Assembly: GCF_004341085.1 (NCBI RefSeq)
Contig: NZ_SLXW01000002.1
Span: forward strand, 806,001 to 870,000
Source of the DNA: Sphingomonas sp. PP-CE-1G-424
GTDB lineage: Bacteria > Pseudomonadota > Alphaproteobacteria > Sphingomonadales > Sphingomonadaceae
Reading direction: 5' to 3'
DNA length: 64,000 nucleotides
The notes under the pieces are model-generated. The model saw only the letters and a program-made list of their open reading frames with translations, ran no database searches and was not told the origin of the DNA. The position numbers and the translations under genes were made by a program. This document shows, one piece after another, positions 53,585 through 62,031 of the stretch (the first letter of the stretch is position 1; each line of letters begins with the position of its first letter).

Positions 53585-54789
53585 CCACTGACTCGACCTC
53601 TGAAACGAATATCGACACGATCATCCGCGTCGCGGCGCGCGGCGACGGCATGACCGCCGACGGCCGCCACGCCGCCTTCTCGGCGCCCGGCGACACGCTC
53701 GCCGCCGACGGCACCGTGATCCCCGGCCCGCACCACCAGACGCCCCCCTGCGTGCATTTCCCGACCTGCGGCGGCTGCCAACTCCAGCATCTCGACGACC
53801 AGGCCTATGCCGAGTTCGTCACCGACCGCATCGCCTCCGCGCTCGACGGTCAGGACCTGTCCGCGCCGATCCGCACCCCGCACATCTCCCCCGAACGCAG
53901 CCGCCGCCGCGCGACGCTCCACGCCGAGGCCAAGGGCGGCAAGATCACGCTCGGCTTTACCGCCGAGAAGGCGCACACGATCGTTGACATCAAGGAATGC
54001 TGGATCCTCGATCCGCGCCTGTTCGCGCTCGTCCAGCCCTTGCGCCAACTGCTCAAGCGCCTCAACTTCCGCCGCCGCGCGGATATCCACCTGACGCTCG
54101 CCGACCAGGGCGCGGACATCCTGATCACCGGCTTCGCCCCCGAAGGCCTCCCCGCCGCCGAAGCGCTCACCAAATTCTGCGAAGACCACAAGATCGCCCG
54201 CGTGGCGTTCGACGACGGTCTCGGCCCCGAGACGCGCTGGGAGCCCGACGCGGTCACGATCACGCTCGGCGGCGTCCCCGTGCCGCTCCCGCCCGCGTCG
54301 TTCCTCCAGGCCACGCCCGACGGCGAGGCCGCACTCACCGCCGCCGTCCTCGAAGCGATCGGCAAGCCCGGCACTGTGGCCGACCTGTTCGCCGGCCTCG
54401 GCACCTTCACACTAGCAATCCCGGCGAAGGTCTATGCGGCAGAAGGCGCGCGCGACGCACTCGGCTCGCTCAAGGCCGCCGCACACCGCACCCAGCGGCC
54501 CGTCTATCCGGAGCACCGTGACCTCTACCGCCGACCGCTGACGGTGGCCGAACTCGATCGCTTCGATGCGGTGGTGATCGATCCGCCCCGCTCCGGCGCG
54601 CGCGAGCAGGCGACCGCGCTGGCGGAGTGCAAGACGCCGGTGATCGCTTACGTCTCATGCAATCCGGCGAGCTTCGCGCGCGACGCGAAAGAGCTGTGCG
54701 ACGCGGGTTGGCGGATCGACTGGGTCCAGCCGGTCGGCCAGTTCCGCTGGTCGACGCATGTCGAGCTAGCCGCCAAGTTCATCCGCTAA
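53581..54789 (+). CDS. Class I SAM-dependent RNA m5U methyltransferase (RlmD/TrmA family)
   Basis: A 402-residue methyltransferase. The N-terminal Cys cluster Cys57, Cys63, Cys66 (CVHFPTCGGC), with a later Cys in DIKECWIL, is the Fe-S binding type of RlmD/RumA. The Rossmann domain has DLFAGLGTFTLAI and DPPRSGAREQ, and YVSCNPASF holds the catalytic Cys. Family members make m5U in 23S rRNA or tRNA; which one applies is not resolvable. It overlaps nnrD (ATGA) and closes the ilvD operon. Confidence 0.87.
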   Translation: MTTDSTSETNIDTIIRVAARGDGMTADGRHAAFSAPGDTLAADGTVIPGPHHQTPPCVHFPTCGGCQLQHLDDQAYAEFVTDRIASALDGQDLSAPIRTPHISPERSRRRATLHAEAKGGKITLGFTAEKAHTIVDIKECWILDPRLFALVQPLRQLLKRLNFRRRADIHLTLADQGADILITGFAPEGLPAAEALTKFCEDHKIARVAFDDGLGPETRWEPDAVTITLGGVPVPLPPASFLQATPDGEAALTAAVLEAIGKPGTVADLFAGLGTFTLAIPAKVYAAEGARDALGSLKAAAHRTQRPVYPEHRDLYRRPLTVAELDRFDAVVIDPPRSGAREQATALAECKTPVIAYVSCNPASFARDAKELCDAGWRIDWVQPVGQFRWSTHVELAAKFIR

Positions 54790-54790
54790 G

Positions 54791-54853
54791 CCCTTGTTCC
54801 CCCGCGAAGGCGGGGGCCCAGTCTGGCCCCCCGCCTTCGCGGGGGAACAAGCT
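54791..54853. repeat. Palindromic element A, copy 3
   Basis: CCCTTGTTCCCCCGCGAAGG then CGGGGG; right arm CCCCCGCCTTCGCGGGGGAA then CAAG. It sits exactly between convergent stops (54789 and 54856), filling the whole 66-base gap. Confidence 0.9.
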
Positions 54854-54855
54854 TG

Positions 54856-55596
54856 TCAGGGGTAGACGGCCGTAACGAAGAACAACCCATCGGGCGGTGC
54901 ATTCAGCCCCAGCATCGCCCGGTCCTTCGCCGCGAGCGCAGCCGCAACATCGCCAACCGCCCAGCGCCCCATACCAACCAGCGCCAGACACCCGACCATC
55001 GACCGCACCTGATGGTGCAGGAACGACCGCGCCGCCGCATAGACGAACAACCGCTCCCCTTCGCGCACCACCTCAAGCCGGTCCAAAGTCCGCACCGGAC
55101 TATCCGCCTGGCAATGCGCCGACCGAAACGTCGTGAAGTCATGCCGCCCGACCAGCGCCCCCGCAGCCTCCGCCATCGCGTCCGCCTCCAGCAACTGAGG
55201 CACCTGCCAAGCCAGCCCCGCCTCGAACGTCAGCGGCGATCGCCGATTGACGATCCGGTACTCGTACGACCGCCCGACACACGAAAACCGCGCATGCCAA
55301 TCGTCGTCGACCACCTCACACGCCAGTACCGACACCGGCGCGGGCTTCACCAGCGCGTTCAACCCCTCCATCAACCGAAACGCCGCGAGCGGCTTCGCGA
55401 TGTCGACATGCGCGCGCATCGCCATCCCGTGGACCCCCGCATCGGTCCGCCCCGCCGCCTGCACCGACGCGGTCTCGCCGGTCATCTTCAGCACCGCGGC
55501 CTCCAGCGCCGCCTGCACGCTCGGCCCATGCTTCTGCCGCTGCCAGCCCATGAACGGCCGCCCGTCGAACTCCACCGTCAACGCGAACCGCGTCAA
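54856..55596 (-). CDS. truA: tRNA pseudouridine(38-40) synthase
   Basis: A 246-residue enzyme. The catalytic aspartate is Asp52 in [13 protein letters not shown]; other TruA motifs are [12 protein letters not shown] and [12 protein letters not shown]. The start is TTG at 55596, which overlaps the fmt stop (TTGA); no upstream ATG fits. It modifies uridines in the tRNA anticodon stem-loop. Length and ending are normal. Confidence 0.92.
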   Translation of the reverse strand: MTRFALTVEFDGRPFMGWQRQKHGPSVQAALEAAVLKMTGETASVQAAGRTDAGVHGMAMRAHVDIAKPLAAFRLMEGLNALVKPAPVSVLACEVVDDDWHARFSCVGRSYEYRIVNRRSPLTFEAGLAWQVPQLLEADAMAEAAGALVGRHDFTTFRSAHCQADSPVRTLDRLEVVREGERLFVYAAARSFLHHQVRSMVGCLALVGMGRWAVGDVAAALAAKDRAMLGLNAPPDGLFFVTAVYP

Positions 55597-56519
55597 AGCT
55601 GCGTCCCCGACCGGATCGGAAACCCGCGCAGCATTTCCTCCGCAGACGTCACGCCGCGCCCAGCGCGCTGCACCAGGGTGGGCCGGATCGCCCCGTCGCC
55701 GCACCCGATCGTCAGCTCGGCATTGACCGTCAGCCCCTCGCAGCCAAGGAACGAGAACGGCAACACGTCCGCCGCCAGCACCTTCACCCGCTCGCCGGCA
55801 ACCTCGAACCACGCCCCCGGCGCCGGATTCATCGCCCGCACCAGCCGCTCGACCTCGACCGCCGACCGCTCGAAATCGATCCGCGCCTCCGCCTTGTCGA
55901 TCTTGGCGGCATAGGTGACGCCCTCCTCGGGCTGGGGCCGGGCAGGGTAGGCGTCGAGATCGCCCAGCACCTCGACCATCAACCGCGCCCCCATCGCCGA
56001 CAGCTCGGACGTCAGGTCCCCCGCGGTCTTGCCGACGATCGGCGTCCGACCCTCGAGCCTTACCGCCCCGGTATCCAGACCCGCCTCCATCTGCATGATC
56101 CCGACGCCCGTCTCGGCATCGCCCGCGAGGATAGCGCGCTGCACCGGCGCCGCCCCGCGCCACCGCGGCAACAGCGATCCATGCACGTTGAGGCACCCAA
56201 ACCGTGGCGCCTCCAGCACCGCGCGCGGCAGAATAAGACCATACGCCGCGACCACCGCAACATCCGCGCCTAAAGCCGCAAACGCCTCGCGAGCCTCCAG
56301 CCCCTCCGGCAACGACGCCTTGAACGACACCGGAGTCCGCACCTCGATGCCCAGCGCCTCCGCCCGAACCTGCACCGGCGACGGCACCAGTTCGCGCCCA
56401 CGCCGCCCGCCCGGTCGCGCCGGCTGGCAATACGCCGCCACCACGTCATGCCCCGCCGCGACGAGGGCCTCCAGCACCGGCACTGCGAAGTCCGGCGTTC
56501 CCATGAAGATGATCCGCAT
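55593..56519 (-). CDS. fmt: Methionyl-tRNA formyltransferase
   Basis: A 308-residue enzyme adding formyl to initiator Met-tRNA. N-terminal [18 protein letters not shown], catalytic [15 protein letters not shown] (Asn, His) and a downstream [14 protein letters not shown] with the essential Asp are seen, followed by the C-terminal OB-fold. ATG at 56519 is used; an in-frame Met at 56534 adds five residues. Genes fmt and def commonly pair; here recR-def is divergent from fmt-truA. Confidence 0.95.
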   Translation of the reverse strand: MRIIFMGTPDFAVPVLEALVAAGHDVVAAYCQPARPGGRRGRELVPSPVQVRAEALGIEVRTPVSFKASLPEGLEAREAFAALGADVAVVAAYGLILPRAVLEAPRFGCLNVHGSLLPRWRGAAPVQRAILAGDAETGVGIMQMEAGLDTGAVRLEGRTPIVGKTAGDLTSELSAMGARLMVEVLGDLDAYPARPQPEEGVTYAAKIDKAEARIDFERSAVEVERLVRAMNPAPGAWFEVAGERVKVLAADVLPFSFLGCEGLTVNAELTIGCGDGAIRPTLVQRAGRGVTSAEEMLRGFPIRSGTQL

Positions 56520-56571
56520 GCCCCTCTCGAACACGCTGGCGGGGAGCCGCGCAACCCCCTATCTGTTCCCT

Positions 56572-57168
56572 ATGGCTTCCCCCGAGATCGAGGCGCTGAC
56601 GCAGGCGCTGGCCCGGCTCCCCGGCCTCGGCCCCCGGTCCGCACGTCGCGCCGTGCTGCATCTGCTCAAGAAGCGCGACGCGGCGCTGGGTCCCTTGCGC
56701 GAGGCGCTGACCGCGGTCGACGAGCGGCTGGAGAACTGCTCGACCTGCGGCAACGTCGACACCACCAACCCGTGTGCGATCTGCGCCGACCCGCGCCGCG
56801 ACCAGCGTTCGCTGTGCGTCGTCGAGGAAGTCGCCGACCTCTGGGCGCTAGATCGCTCCCGCCTGTTCCCCGGCCGCTTCCACGTCCTCGGTGGGCGCCT
56901 GTCGGCACTCGAAGGCATCCGCCCCGAGGATCTCAGCATAGACAGCCTCGTCCGCCGCATCGAAGCCGGCGGCATCGACGAAGTCGTCCTCGCGATGAAC
57001 GCCACGCTCGAAGGCCAGACCACCGCGCACTACATCGCCGAGCGCATCGAACGCTTCCCCGTCCGCGTCACCCAACTCGCGCACGGCCTGCCGGTCGGCG
57101 GCGAACTCGACTATCTCGACGAGGGGACGTTGGCGCAGGCATTAAGGGCCAGAAGGCCAATGGCTTGA
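56572..57168 (+). CDS. recR: Recombination mediator RecR
   Basis: A 198-residue RecFOR-pathway protein. It has an N-terminal helix-hairpin-helix ([20 protein letters not shown]), a C4 zinc finger (CSTCGNV... PCAICADP), and a Toprim domain with [11 protein letters not shown] and [18 protein letters not shown] 56572 fits the family start. It is divergent from fmt and 48 bases upstream of def. No recF or recO is nearby. Confidence 0.95.
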   Translation: MASPEIEALTQALARLPGLGPRSARRAVLHLLKKRDAALGPLREALTAVDERLENCSTCGNVDTTNPCAICADPRRDQRSLCVVEEVADLWALDRSRLFPGRFHVLGGRLSALEGIRPEDLSIDSLVRRIEAGGIDEVVLAMNATLEGQTTAHYIAERIERFPVRVTQLAHGLPVGGELDYLDEGTLAQALRARRPMA

Positions 57169-57216
57169 CGCCCATCGGCTTGACGTGATGCCCACGCGTA
57201 CCTTAGCGGACGCGCT

Positions 57217-57741
57217 ATGACCGTCATGACCGTTCTCGAAGTCCCCGATCCCCGCCTGCGCCTCGTCGCCGAGCCGGTGGAGACGGTCGACGACTCCACC
57301 CGCACGCTCGTCGCCGACATGATCGAGACGATGTACGACTTCAACGGCATCGGCCTCGCGGCGACCCAGGTCGGCGTCCAGCTGCGCGTCCTCGTCATCG
57401 ATCTCCAGGAGGAGAAGGACGAGGAGGACAAGCCGATCAAGAACCCCAAGGCGTACATCAACGCCGAAATCCTGTCGGTCAGCGACGAGGTCTCCACGTA
57501 CAACGAGGGCTGCCTCTCGATCCCCGAGCAATATGCCGAAGTGGCGCGCCCGGCGCGGTGCCGCGTCAAGTGGCTCGACGAGACCGGTGCTGCGCACGAG
57601 GAGGATTTCGACGGGCTGCTCTCGACCTGCATGCAGCATGAGATCGACCACCTCGACGGGGTGTTGTTCATCGACCACATCAGCCGGCTGAAGCGGGACA
57701 TGGTGCTGAAGAAGCTGGCGAAGCAGCGGAAGCTGGGCTGA
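57217..57741 (+). CDS. def: Peptide deformylase
   Basis: A 174-residue metalloenzyme removing the N-formyl group from nascent proteins. The three conserved motifs are GIGLAATQVG, EGCLSIPEQ (metal Cys) and QHEIDHLDGVLF (metal His, catalytic Glu). Length and order standard. It pairs functionally with fmt on the other strand. Two close in-frame starts (57217, 57226) are possible. Confidence 0.96.
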   Translation: MTVMTVLEVPDPRLRLVAEPVETVDDSTRTLVADMIETMYDFNGIGLAATQVGVQLRVLVIDLQEEKDEEDKPIKNPKAYINAEILSVSDEVSTYNEGCLSIPEQYAEVARPARCRVKWLDETGAAHEEDFDGLLSTCMQHEIDHLDGVLFIDHISRLKRDMVLKKLAKQRKLG

Positions 57742-57814
57742 GGCGCGGGGGGTGTCCGTGCTCTCTGTGTTGAGAGTGCGTCCCTGAGAGCGCGGCTTAC
57801 TCACCCAACACGCA

Positions 57815-57920
57815 ACCACCCCGGCGGAGGCCGGGGCCCAATTGGGGGACATCGCCAACTGAGCGCAGTCCCTCGTTATTGAAACCTTTCCAATTGGACC
57901 CCGGCCTCCGCCGGGGTGGT
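57815..57920. repeat. Palindromic element B, copy 5
   Basis: CCACCCCGGCGGAGGCCGGG then GCCCAATTGGG; right arm CCAATTGGACCCCGGCCTCC then GCCGGGGTGG. It is the first of two elements filling the 456-base gap between def and rmuC. Confidence 0.85.
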
Positions 57921-57956
57921 ACTGTTCGGCGAGGGTGTCGGAGCGCCCCCTTTCTA

Positions 57957-58037
57957 GTTCCCCCGCGAAGGCGGGGGCCCAGGACCACGAGCGCCACCGC
58001 CCGTAACCCTGGGCTCTCGCCTCCGCGGAAGAACAAC
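57957..58037. repeat. Palindromic element A, copy 4 (long centre)
   Basis: AGTTCCCCCGCGAAGGCGGG then GGCCCAGG; right arm CCCTGGGCTCTCGCCTCCGC then GGAAGAAC. The arms have diverged and the centre is longer than in other A copies. Confidence 0.75.
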
Positions 58038-58062
58038 ATATTCCGATTGTCCTACATCAACC

Positions 58063-58077
58063 GTTCGACGTATGTTC
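58063..58077 (+). promoter_or_regulatory. LexA (SOS) box candidate upstream of rmuC
   Basis: GTTC-GACGTAT-GTTC is an exact GTTC-N7-GTTC site, 120 bases upstream of rmuC and in the same orientation relation as the site before radA. No other gene lies between. Confidence 0.55.
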
Positions 58078-58197
58078 CACGCATGACGTCTCCATCTCCT
58101 TCCCAAACCCGCTCGGCGATGCGCACATTCTCCCCTGAGAAAATGCTGCGCCAGTGTCTGCACTTTGTGCACTTCCAGCTAAATTCGCCGGTGCAAA

Positions 58198-59649
58198 ATG
58201 GCTGAGTTCGCCATCATCGCCGTCCTCGCGCTAGCCGCGGGCATCCTCCTGGGCTGGTTGCTAGCCTCCCGCCGAGCCGCCACTCTCGCCAGCGAACTCG
58301 CCGTCGCCCAAACCAAGGTCGCCGACGCCGACCTTATCCGCACCGCGCGCGACGCCGTCGAGCGCGAACGCAACGCCGCGATGCAGGACCTCGCTACCCT
58401 CCGCGCGCAGAACGCCGAGCGCGCCACCGACACCGACCGCCTGCGCCTCGACCTCGCAACGATCCGCACCGACCGCGACGCGGCCCGCACCGAAATCGCC
58501 ACGCTGAAAGCACAAGGCGAAGCGTTCGAAGCGCGCCTGCTCGAACTTCGCGAGGCGAAGGACGTCATGGCCGCGCAGTTCGGCGACGTCGCCAACAAGC
58601 TGCTCAGCGACGCGCAGAAGACCTTCCTCGAACGCGCCGACGCCCGCTTCCGCCAGTCCGAAGAATCCGCCGGCCTCAACCTCAAGTCGATGCTACAACC
58701 CGTCAGCGATCGCCTGCAACGCTATGAAGAGGGCGTCGCCAAGGTCGAGGCCGAGCGCCGCGACGCGTTCGGCGACCTCAAGGGCCAGATCGAGCAGATG
58801 CGCCTCGGCCAGGAAAAGGTCTCGACCGAAGCTGCCAAACTCGTCAACTCGCTCCGCAACGCCCCCAAGTCCCGCGGCCGCTGGGGCGAGCAGCAGCTCA
58901 AGAACGTCCTCGAAACCTGCGGGCTCAGCGAGCACACGGATTTCCAGACGGAAGTCTCAGTCGCGGTCGGTGACGACGGGGCAAGGTTGCGCCCCGACGC
59001 GATCATCCGCGTCCCCGGCGGTCGAGCACTGGTCATCGACGCGAAGGTCTCGCTCAACGCCTACCAGGACGCCTTCGGCGCGGTCGACGACGCCGAACGC
59101 CTGATCGGACTCGCTGCTCACGCAGCCTCGATGCGCGCGCACGTCAACGGCCTCGGCAACAAGGCGTATTGGAGCCAGTTCGCCGACACCCCCGACTACG
59201 TCATCATGTTCGTTCCCGGCGAACACTTCCTCTCCGCCGCGCTCGAACACGACCCGACGCTCTGGGACTTCGCCTTCGAAAAGCGCGTGCTGCTCGCCAC
59301 CCCCACGAACCTGATCGCGATCGCCCGCACCGTCGCGGCGGTCTGGCGCCAGGAAAAACTCGCCAACGAAGCACGCAAGATCGGCGAACTCGGCAAGGAG
59401 ATGCACGATCGCCTCGCCAAGGTGGCGGACGACCTGCGGAAGGTCGGCGTCGGCCTCAACAGCGCGGTGAAGAACTTCAACGGCTTCACAAACTCGTTCA
59501 ACGGCCGCCTGATGGTGACGGGGCGCAAGTTCCGCGACCTGAACATCGAGACCGGCGCGCGGGATCTGGAGGACGTGTCCTCGGTCGACGCACTGGCGCT
59601 AGGCGAGGGCCCCGCGCTGATCGAGAAGCCGGAGAATGTCGAAAGCTGA
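58198..59649 (+). CDS. rmuC: DNA recombination protein RmuC
   Basis: A 483-residue protein. An N-terminal membrane helix (AIIAVLALAAGILLGWLLAS) is followed by a long coiled coil (about 30-190) and the RmuC nuclease-like domain with SRGRWGEQQLKNVLE, RPDAIIRVPGGRALVIDAKV (PD-(D/E)XK-type DAK) and VPGEHFLSAAL. RmuC limits inversion-type rearrangements at repeats, which is interesting in a genome rich in palindromes. A stop close upstream fixes the start near 58198. A LexA-like box lies upstream. Confidence 0.92.
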   Translation: MAEFAIIAVLALAAGILLGWLLASRRAATLASELAVAQTKVADADLIRTARDAVERERNAAMQDLATLRAQNAERATDTDRLRLDLATIRTDRDAARTEIATLKAQGEAFEARLLELREAKDVMAAQFGDVANKLLSDAQKTFLERADARFRQSEESAGLNLKSMLQPVSDRLQRYEEGVAKVEAERRDAFGDLKGQIEQMRLGQEKVSTEAAKLVNSLRNAPKSRGRWGEQQLKNVLETCGLSEHTDFQTEVSVAVGDDGARLRPDAIIRVPGGRALVIDAKVSLNAYQDAFGAVDDAERLIGLAAHAASMRAHVNGLGNKAYWSQFADTPDYVIMFVPGEHFLSAALEHDPTLWDFAFEKRVLLATPTNLIAIARTVAAVWRQEKLANEARKIGELGKEMHDRLAKVADDLRKVGVGLNSAVKNFNGFTNSFNGRLMVTGRKFRDLNIETGARDLEDVSSVDALALGEGPALIEKPENVES

Positions 59650-59663
59650 CACCTTTAGTTTTG

Positions 59664-59770
59664 AACCACCCCGGCGAAGGCCGGGGCCCAATTGGAGGAC
59701 GCGAATGATGGACGCTGCGATCCGTTACTCCAGCTTTCCCAATCGGGCCCCGGCCTCCGCCGGGGTGGTA
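59664..59770. repeat. Palindromic element B, copy 6
   Basis: CCACCCCGGCGAAGGCCGGG then GCCCAATTGG; right arm CCCAATCGGGCCCCGGCCTC then CGCCGGGGTGG. It starts 15 bases after the rmuC stop. Confidence 0.85.
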
Positions 59771-59884
59771 AGCCAGTAAAGTTCTCGCACCGAAAACCGA
59801 TCGGTACAAAATTCGTTCACCTCCCGGCAACCTTTCCAGACCTTGTGCATTAACCGGATAACACCCCCCAAGAGTCACCCGGTC

Positions 59885-59962
59885 ATGAAACACCTAGTCC
59901 CCATCCTCTGCGCCCTCATCCCCTTCGCGGCAATGATCGGCGCCTGCGTAACCTGCCCCTGA
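59885..59962 (+). CDS. Tiny putative lipoprotein (25 aa)
   Basis: ATG 59885 opens KHLVPILCALIPFAAMIGAC then VTCP and stop. A short hydrophobic helix ending in IGAC resembles a lipobox, as in entericidin-size peptides. The ribosome site is weak and there is no comparative support, so this is tentative. Confidence 0.35.
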   Translation: MKHLVPILCALIPFAAMIGACVTCP

Positions 59963-59984
59963 CACCCCCGCAAAAGCACAAAAG

Positions 59985-60019
59985 AAAAGGCCCGCCCGGA
60001 TCACTCCGGGCGGGCCTTT
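59985..60019 (-). terminator. Intrinsic terminator of the rpsF-rpsR-rplI operon
   Basis: AAAGGCCCGCCCGGA and TCCGGGCGGGCCTTT form a 15-bp stem with a 4-base loop. On the minus strand the stem is followed by TTTTCTTTT, 29 bases after the rplI stop. Confidence 0.9.
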
Positions 60020-60047
60020 CTGTATCGGCTAGAAGGAAGCGGAGGGA

Positions 60048-60644
60048 TCAACCCTGCGCTTCGTCCTCCTGGTCGCGCGGTGCTTCGGCGGTCGCGCCGG
60101 GCTCTGCGTTCGGATCGTAATCCTCGACGAAGCCAGCCTCGTCGCGCTCGAACATCGACGACATCACGTCGACGCCCGAAGCCTGCATCTCGGCCTCTTC
60201 AGGCGAGCGGGCGACGTTGACCTTGACGGCCACCGACACCTCGGGGTGCAGGGATACCTTGACGGTATACACACCGATCGCCTTGATCGGCTTGTCGAGC
60301 ACGATCGCCGACTTGCCGACCTTGTGACCGTCGGCCACCAGCGCATCGACCAGATCGCGAACCGCGACCGAACCGTAGAGCTGACCGGTGTTCGACGCCT
60401 GACGGATCAGGGTCACGGTCGCGTCGTTGAAGGTCTTCGCTTCGGTCTCGGCATCGCTGCGACGCGATGCGTTGTCCGATTCGATCTTCGCACGGTTCGA
60501 CTCGAACACCTTGCGGTTGGCTTCGTTCGAACGAAGCGCCTTCTTGTTGGGAAGCAGGAAGTTACGCGCGTAACCGTCCTTGACCTTCACCACGTCGCCG
60601 ATAGCACCAAGCTTTTCGACGCGCTCAAGCAGAATGACGTCCAT
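60048..60644 (-). CDS. rplI: 50S ribosomal protein L9
   Basis: A 198-residue L9. The N-terminal domain has MDVILLERVEKLGAIGDVV and VKDGYARNFLLPNKKAL; the C-terminal rRNA-binding domain has GQLYGSVAVRDLVDAL. Compared with the usual 150 residues it has an extra C-terminal tail (from about 150) rich in Glu/Ala/Asp. It is the last gene of rpsF-rpsR-rplI, with 11 bases after rpsR. Confidence 0.97.
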   Translation of the reverse strand: MDVILLERVEKLGAIGDVVKVKDGYARNFLLPNKKALRSNEANRKVFESNRAKIESDNASRRSDAETEAKTFNDATVTLIRQASNTGQLYGSVAVRDLVDALVADGHKVGKSAIVLDKPIKAIGVYTVKVSLHPEVSVAVKVNVARSPEEAEMQASGVDVMSSMFERDEAGFVEDYDPNAEPGATAEAPRDQEDEAQG

Positions 60645-60655
60645 GTGGGCGCTCC

Positions 60656-60880
60656 TTACTTAACGATGTAGGGCAGCAAGCCCAGATGACGCGCACGCTT
60701 GATGGCCTGAGCCAGTTCGCGCTGCTTCTTTGCGGCCACCGAAGTGATACGCGACGGGACGATCTTGCCACGCTCGGACACGAAGCCCTGCAGCAACCGG
60801 ACGTCCTTATAGTCGATCCGGGGAGCGTCTTTGGCGGAGAACGGGCAGCTCTTGCGGCGGCGGAAGAATGGACGTGCCAT
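60656..60880 (-). CDS. rpsR: 30S ribosomal protein S18
   Basis: A 74-residue S18: [40 protein letters not shown] and a C-terminal [10 protein letters not shown]. It binds 16S rRNA next to S6. Normal length; sits between rpsF and rplI. Confidence 0.97.
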   Translation of the reverse strand: MARPFFRRRKSCPFSAKDAPRIDYKDVRLLQGFVSERGKIVPSRITSVAAKKQRELAQAIKRARHLGLLPYIVK

Positions 60881-60882
60881 GA

Positions 60883-61317
60883 TTATTCAGCTCCCTCTTC
60901 GCGGTCACGACGGGGACCCCGGTCCGGACGATCGCCACGATCGGGACGGCCCTCACGGCCACCTTCACGGTCGCCACGACGCTCGCGGTCACGATCCTGC
61001 TTGCGCATCATCACGGTCGGGCCCTCTTCAAGGGTGTCGACCTTGACCGTCATGTAACGGATGATGTCTTCGTTGATCTGGGTCTGGCGCTCCAGCTCTG
61101 CGATCACGCTGCCCGGGGCATCGATCTCGAGCATGACATAGTGCGCCTTGCGGTTCTTGGCGATCTTGTACGCCAGCGAACGCAGGCCCCAGTTCTCGGT
61201 CTTTACGACCCGACCTTCGTTGTCGTTCACGATCTTGGTGGCGATTTCCGCCAGTGCGTCCACCTGCGCTTGTGCCAGATCCTGGCGCGCAAGGAACACG
61301 TGCTCGTAAAGAGCCAT
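60883..61317 (-). CDS. rpsF: 30S ribosomal protein S6
   Basis: A 144-residue S6 with the ferredoxin-like core [40 protein letters not shown] and [20 protein letters not shown]. After about residue 105 it has an Arg/Asp/Gly/Glu-rich repeat tail, common in alphaproteobacterial S6. Start ATG at 61317 heads the operon; the upstream frame is not coding-like. It partners S18 on the platform of the 30S subunit. Confidence 0.97.
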   Translation of the reverse strand: MALYEHVFLARQDLAQAQVDALAEIATKIVNDNEGRVVKTENWGLRSLAYKIAKNRKAHYVMLEIDAPGSVIAELERQTQINEDIIRYMTVKVDTLEEGPTVMMRKQDRDRERRGDREGGREGRPDRGDRPDRGPRRDREEGAE

Positions 61318-61474
61318 GTCTTGTCCTTCGTCTTGGCCGATCGCTGATACACGCCCCATGCGTGCACCCCTCCGGCTGTCGTCTAGAATGCAAACAGGGG
61401 CGAGAGACGCGAATCTCTCACCCCGGTTGCAGAGGGCCTTACCCGTTTATCGGGGAAAGGCAAGGTGTTCAGGT

Positions 61475-61831
61475 TTACCGGAACGCGCCGCCACGAACCT
61501 GCACCACGTTGCCGCGACCGTTGATTAGCAGCGCGTCGTTGCCCGAGCGGACCCACTGGCTGCCACGCGGCGGGGCGGCAAGGCGATAGTTGCGGTACGT
61601 CGTGATGACCCGGTAGTTCTGCGCCTGGCGACGATCGAAGCGCTGGCCGGCGCGCCAGTTGCGATACTGCGGCGTGCGGACGACGGTGCGCTTGGTGACG
61701 ACGGTGCGGCCGTTGTCGTTGTGGCGCACGGTAGTGACTTCGCGGCGCTGCTGCGCTTCGGCCGGCGCTGCGGCGAGCAGCGGACTGGCGACGAGGGTGG
61801 CGGCAAGCGCGCTGAGGATGAACTTCTTCAT
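61475..61831 (-). CDS. RcnB family periplasmic protein
   Basis: A 118-residue precursor with signal peptide (KKFILSALAATLVASPLLAA then APAEAQ). The mature part is basic and Tyr/Arg-rich (TVVRTPQYRNWRAGQRFDRR, NYRVITTYRNYRL) and ends with RGSQWVRSGNDALLINGRGN, the conserved RcnB tail. E. coli RcnB limits Ni/Co efflux; other members are general envelope proteins. Metal handling is inference. A cluster of CGCAAGG-type repeats lies upstream. Confidence 0.8.
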   Translation of the reverse strand: MKKFILSALAATLVASPLLAAAPAEAQQRREVTTVRHNDNGRTVVTKRTVVRTPQYRNWRAGQRFDRRQAQNYRVITTYRNYRLAAPPRGSQWVRSGNDALLINGRGNVVQVRGGAFR

Positions 61832-61892
61832 GATAATCTCCCGTTTGAAACACGGCGCCGTTGCTGCGGCGTCCTCCATAATCTGGGAGCCG

Positions 61893-61944
61893 ATTGTCGC
61901 AGGCGATTGTCGCAAGGTCGGCGAAATGGTCGCATATTGTCGCA
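61893..61944. repeat. Cluster of ATTGTCGCA direct repeats
   Basis: ATTGTCGCA occurs at 61893, 61906 and 61936, with a related TGGTCGCA at 61927. They lie between the divergent RcnB-like and fabD genes. They may be protein binding sites or a slippage product. Confidence 0.5.
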
Positions 61945-62031
61945 AGGCCGCAAGGTTCGTTCAGGTTGCAACTCGACGCGCACCTTTATAGGCCCCGCGT
62001 TCAAACGAAGACCGAACACAGAGGAGAGGCC

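Noticed and set aside
10606-59770. A to E palindromes as a CRISPR array or as ordinary terminators
   Set aside because: Not tandem and no uniform spacers; two copies lie inside genes and most lack T-runs, so termination alone does not explain them.
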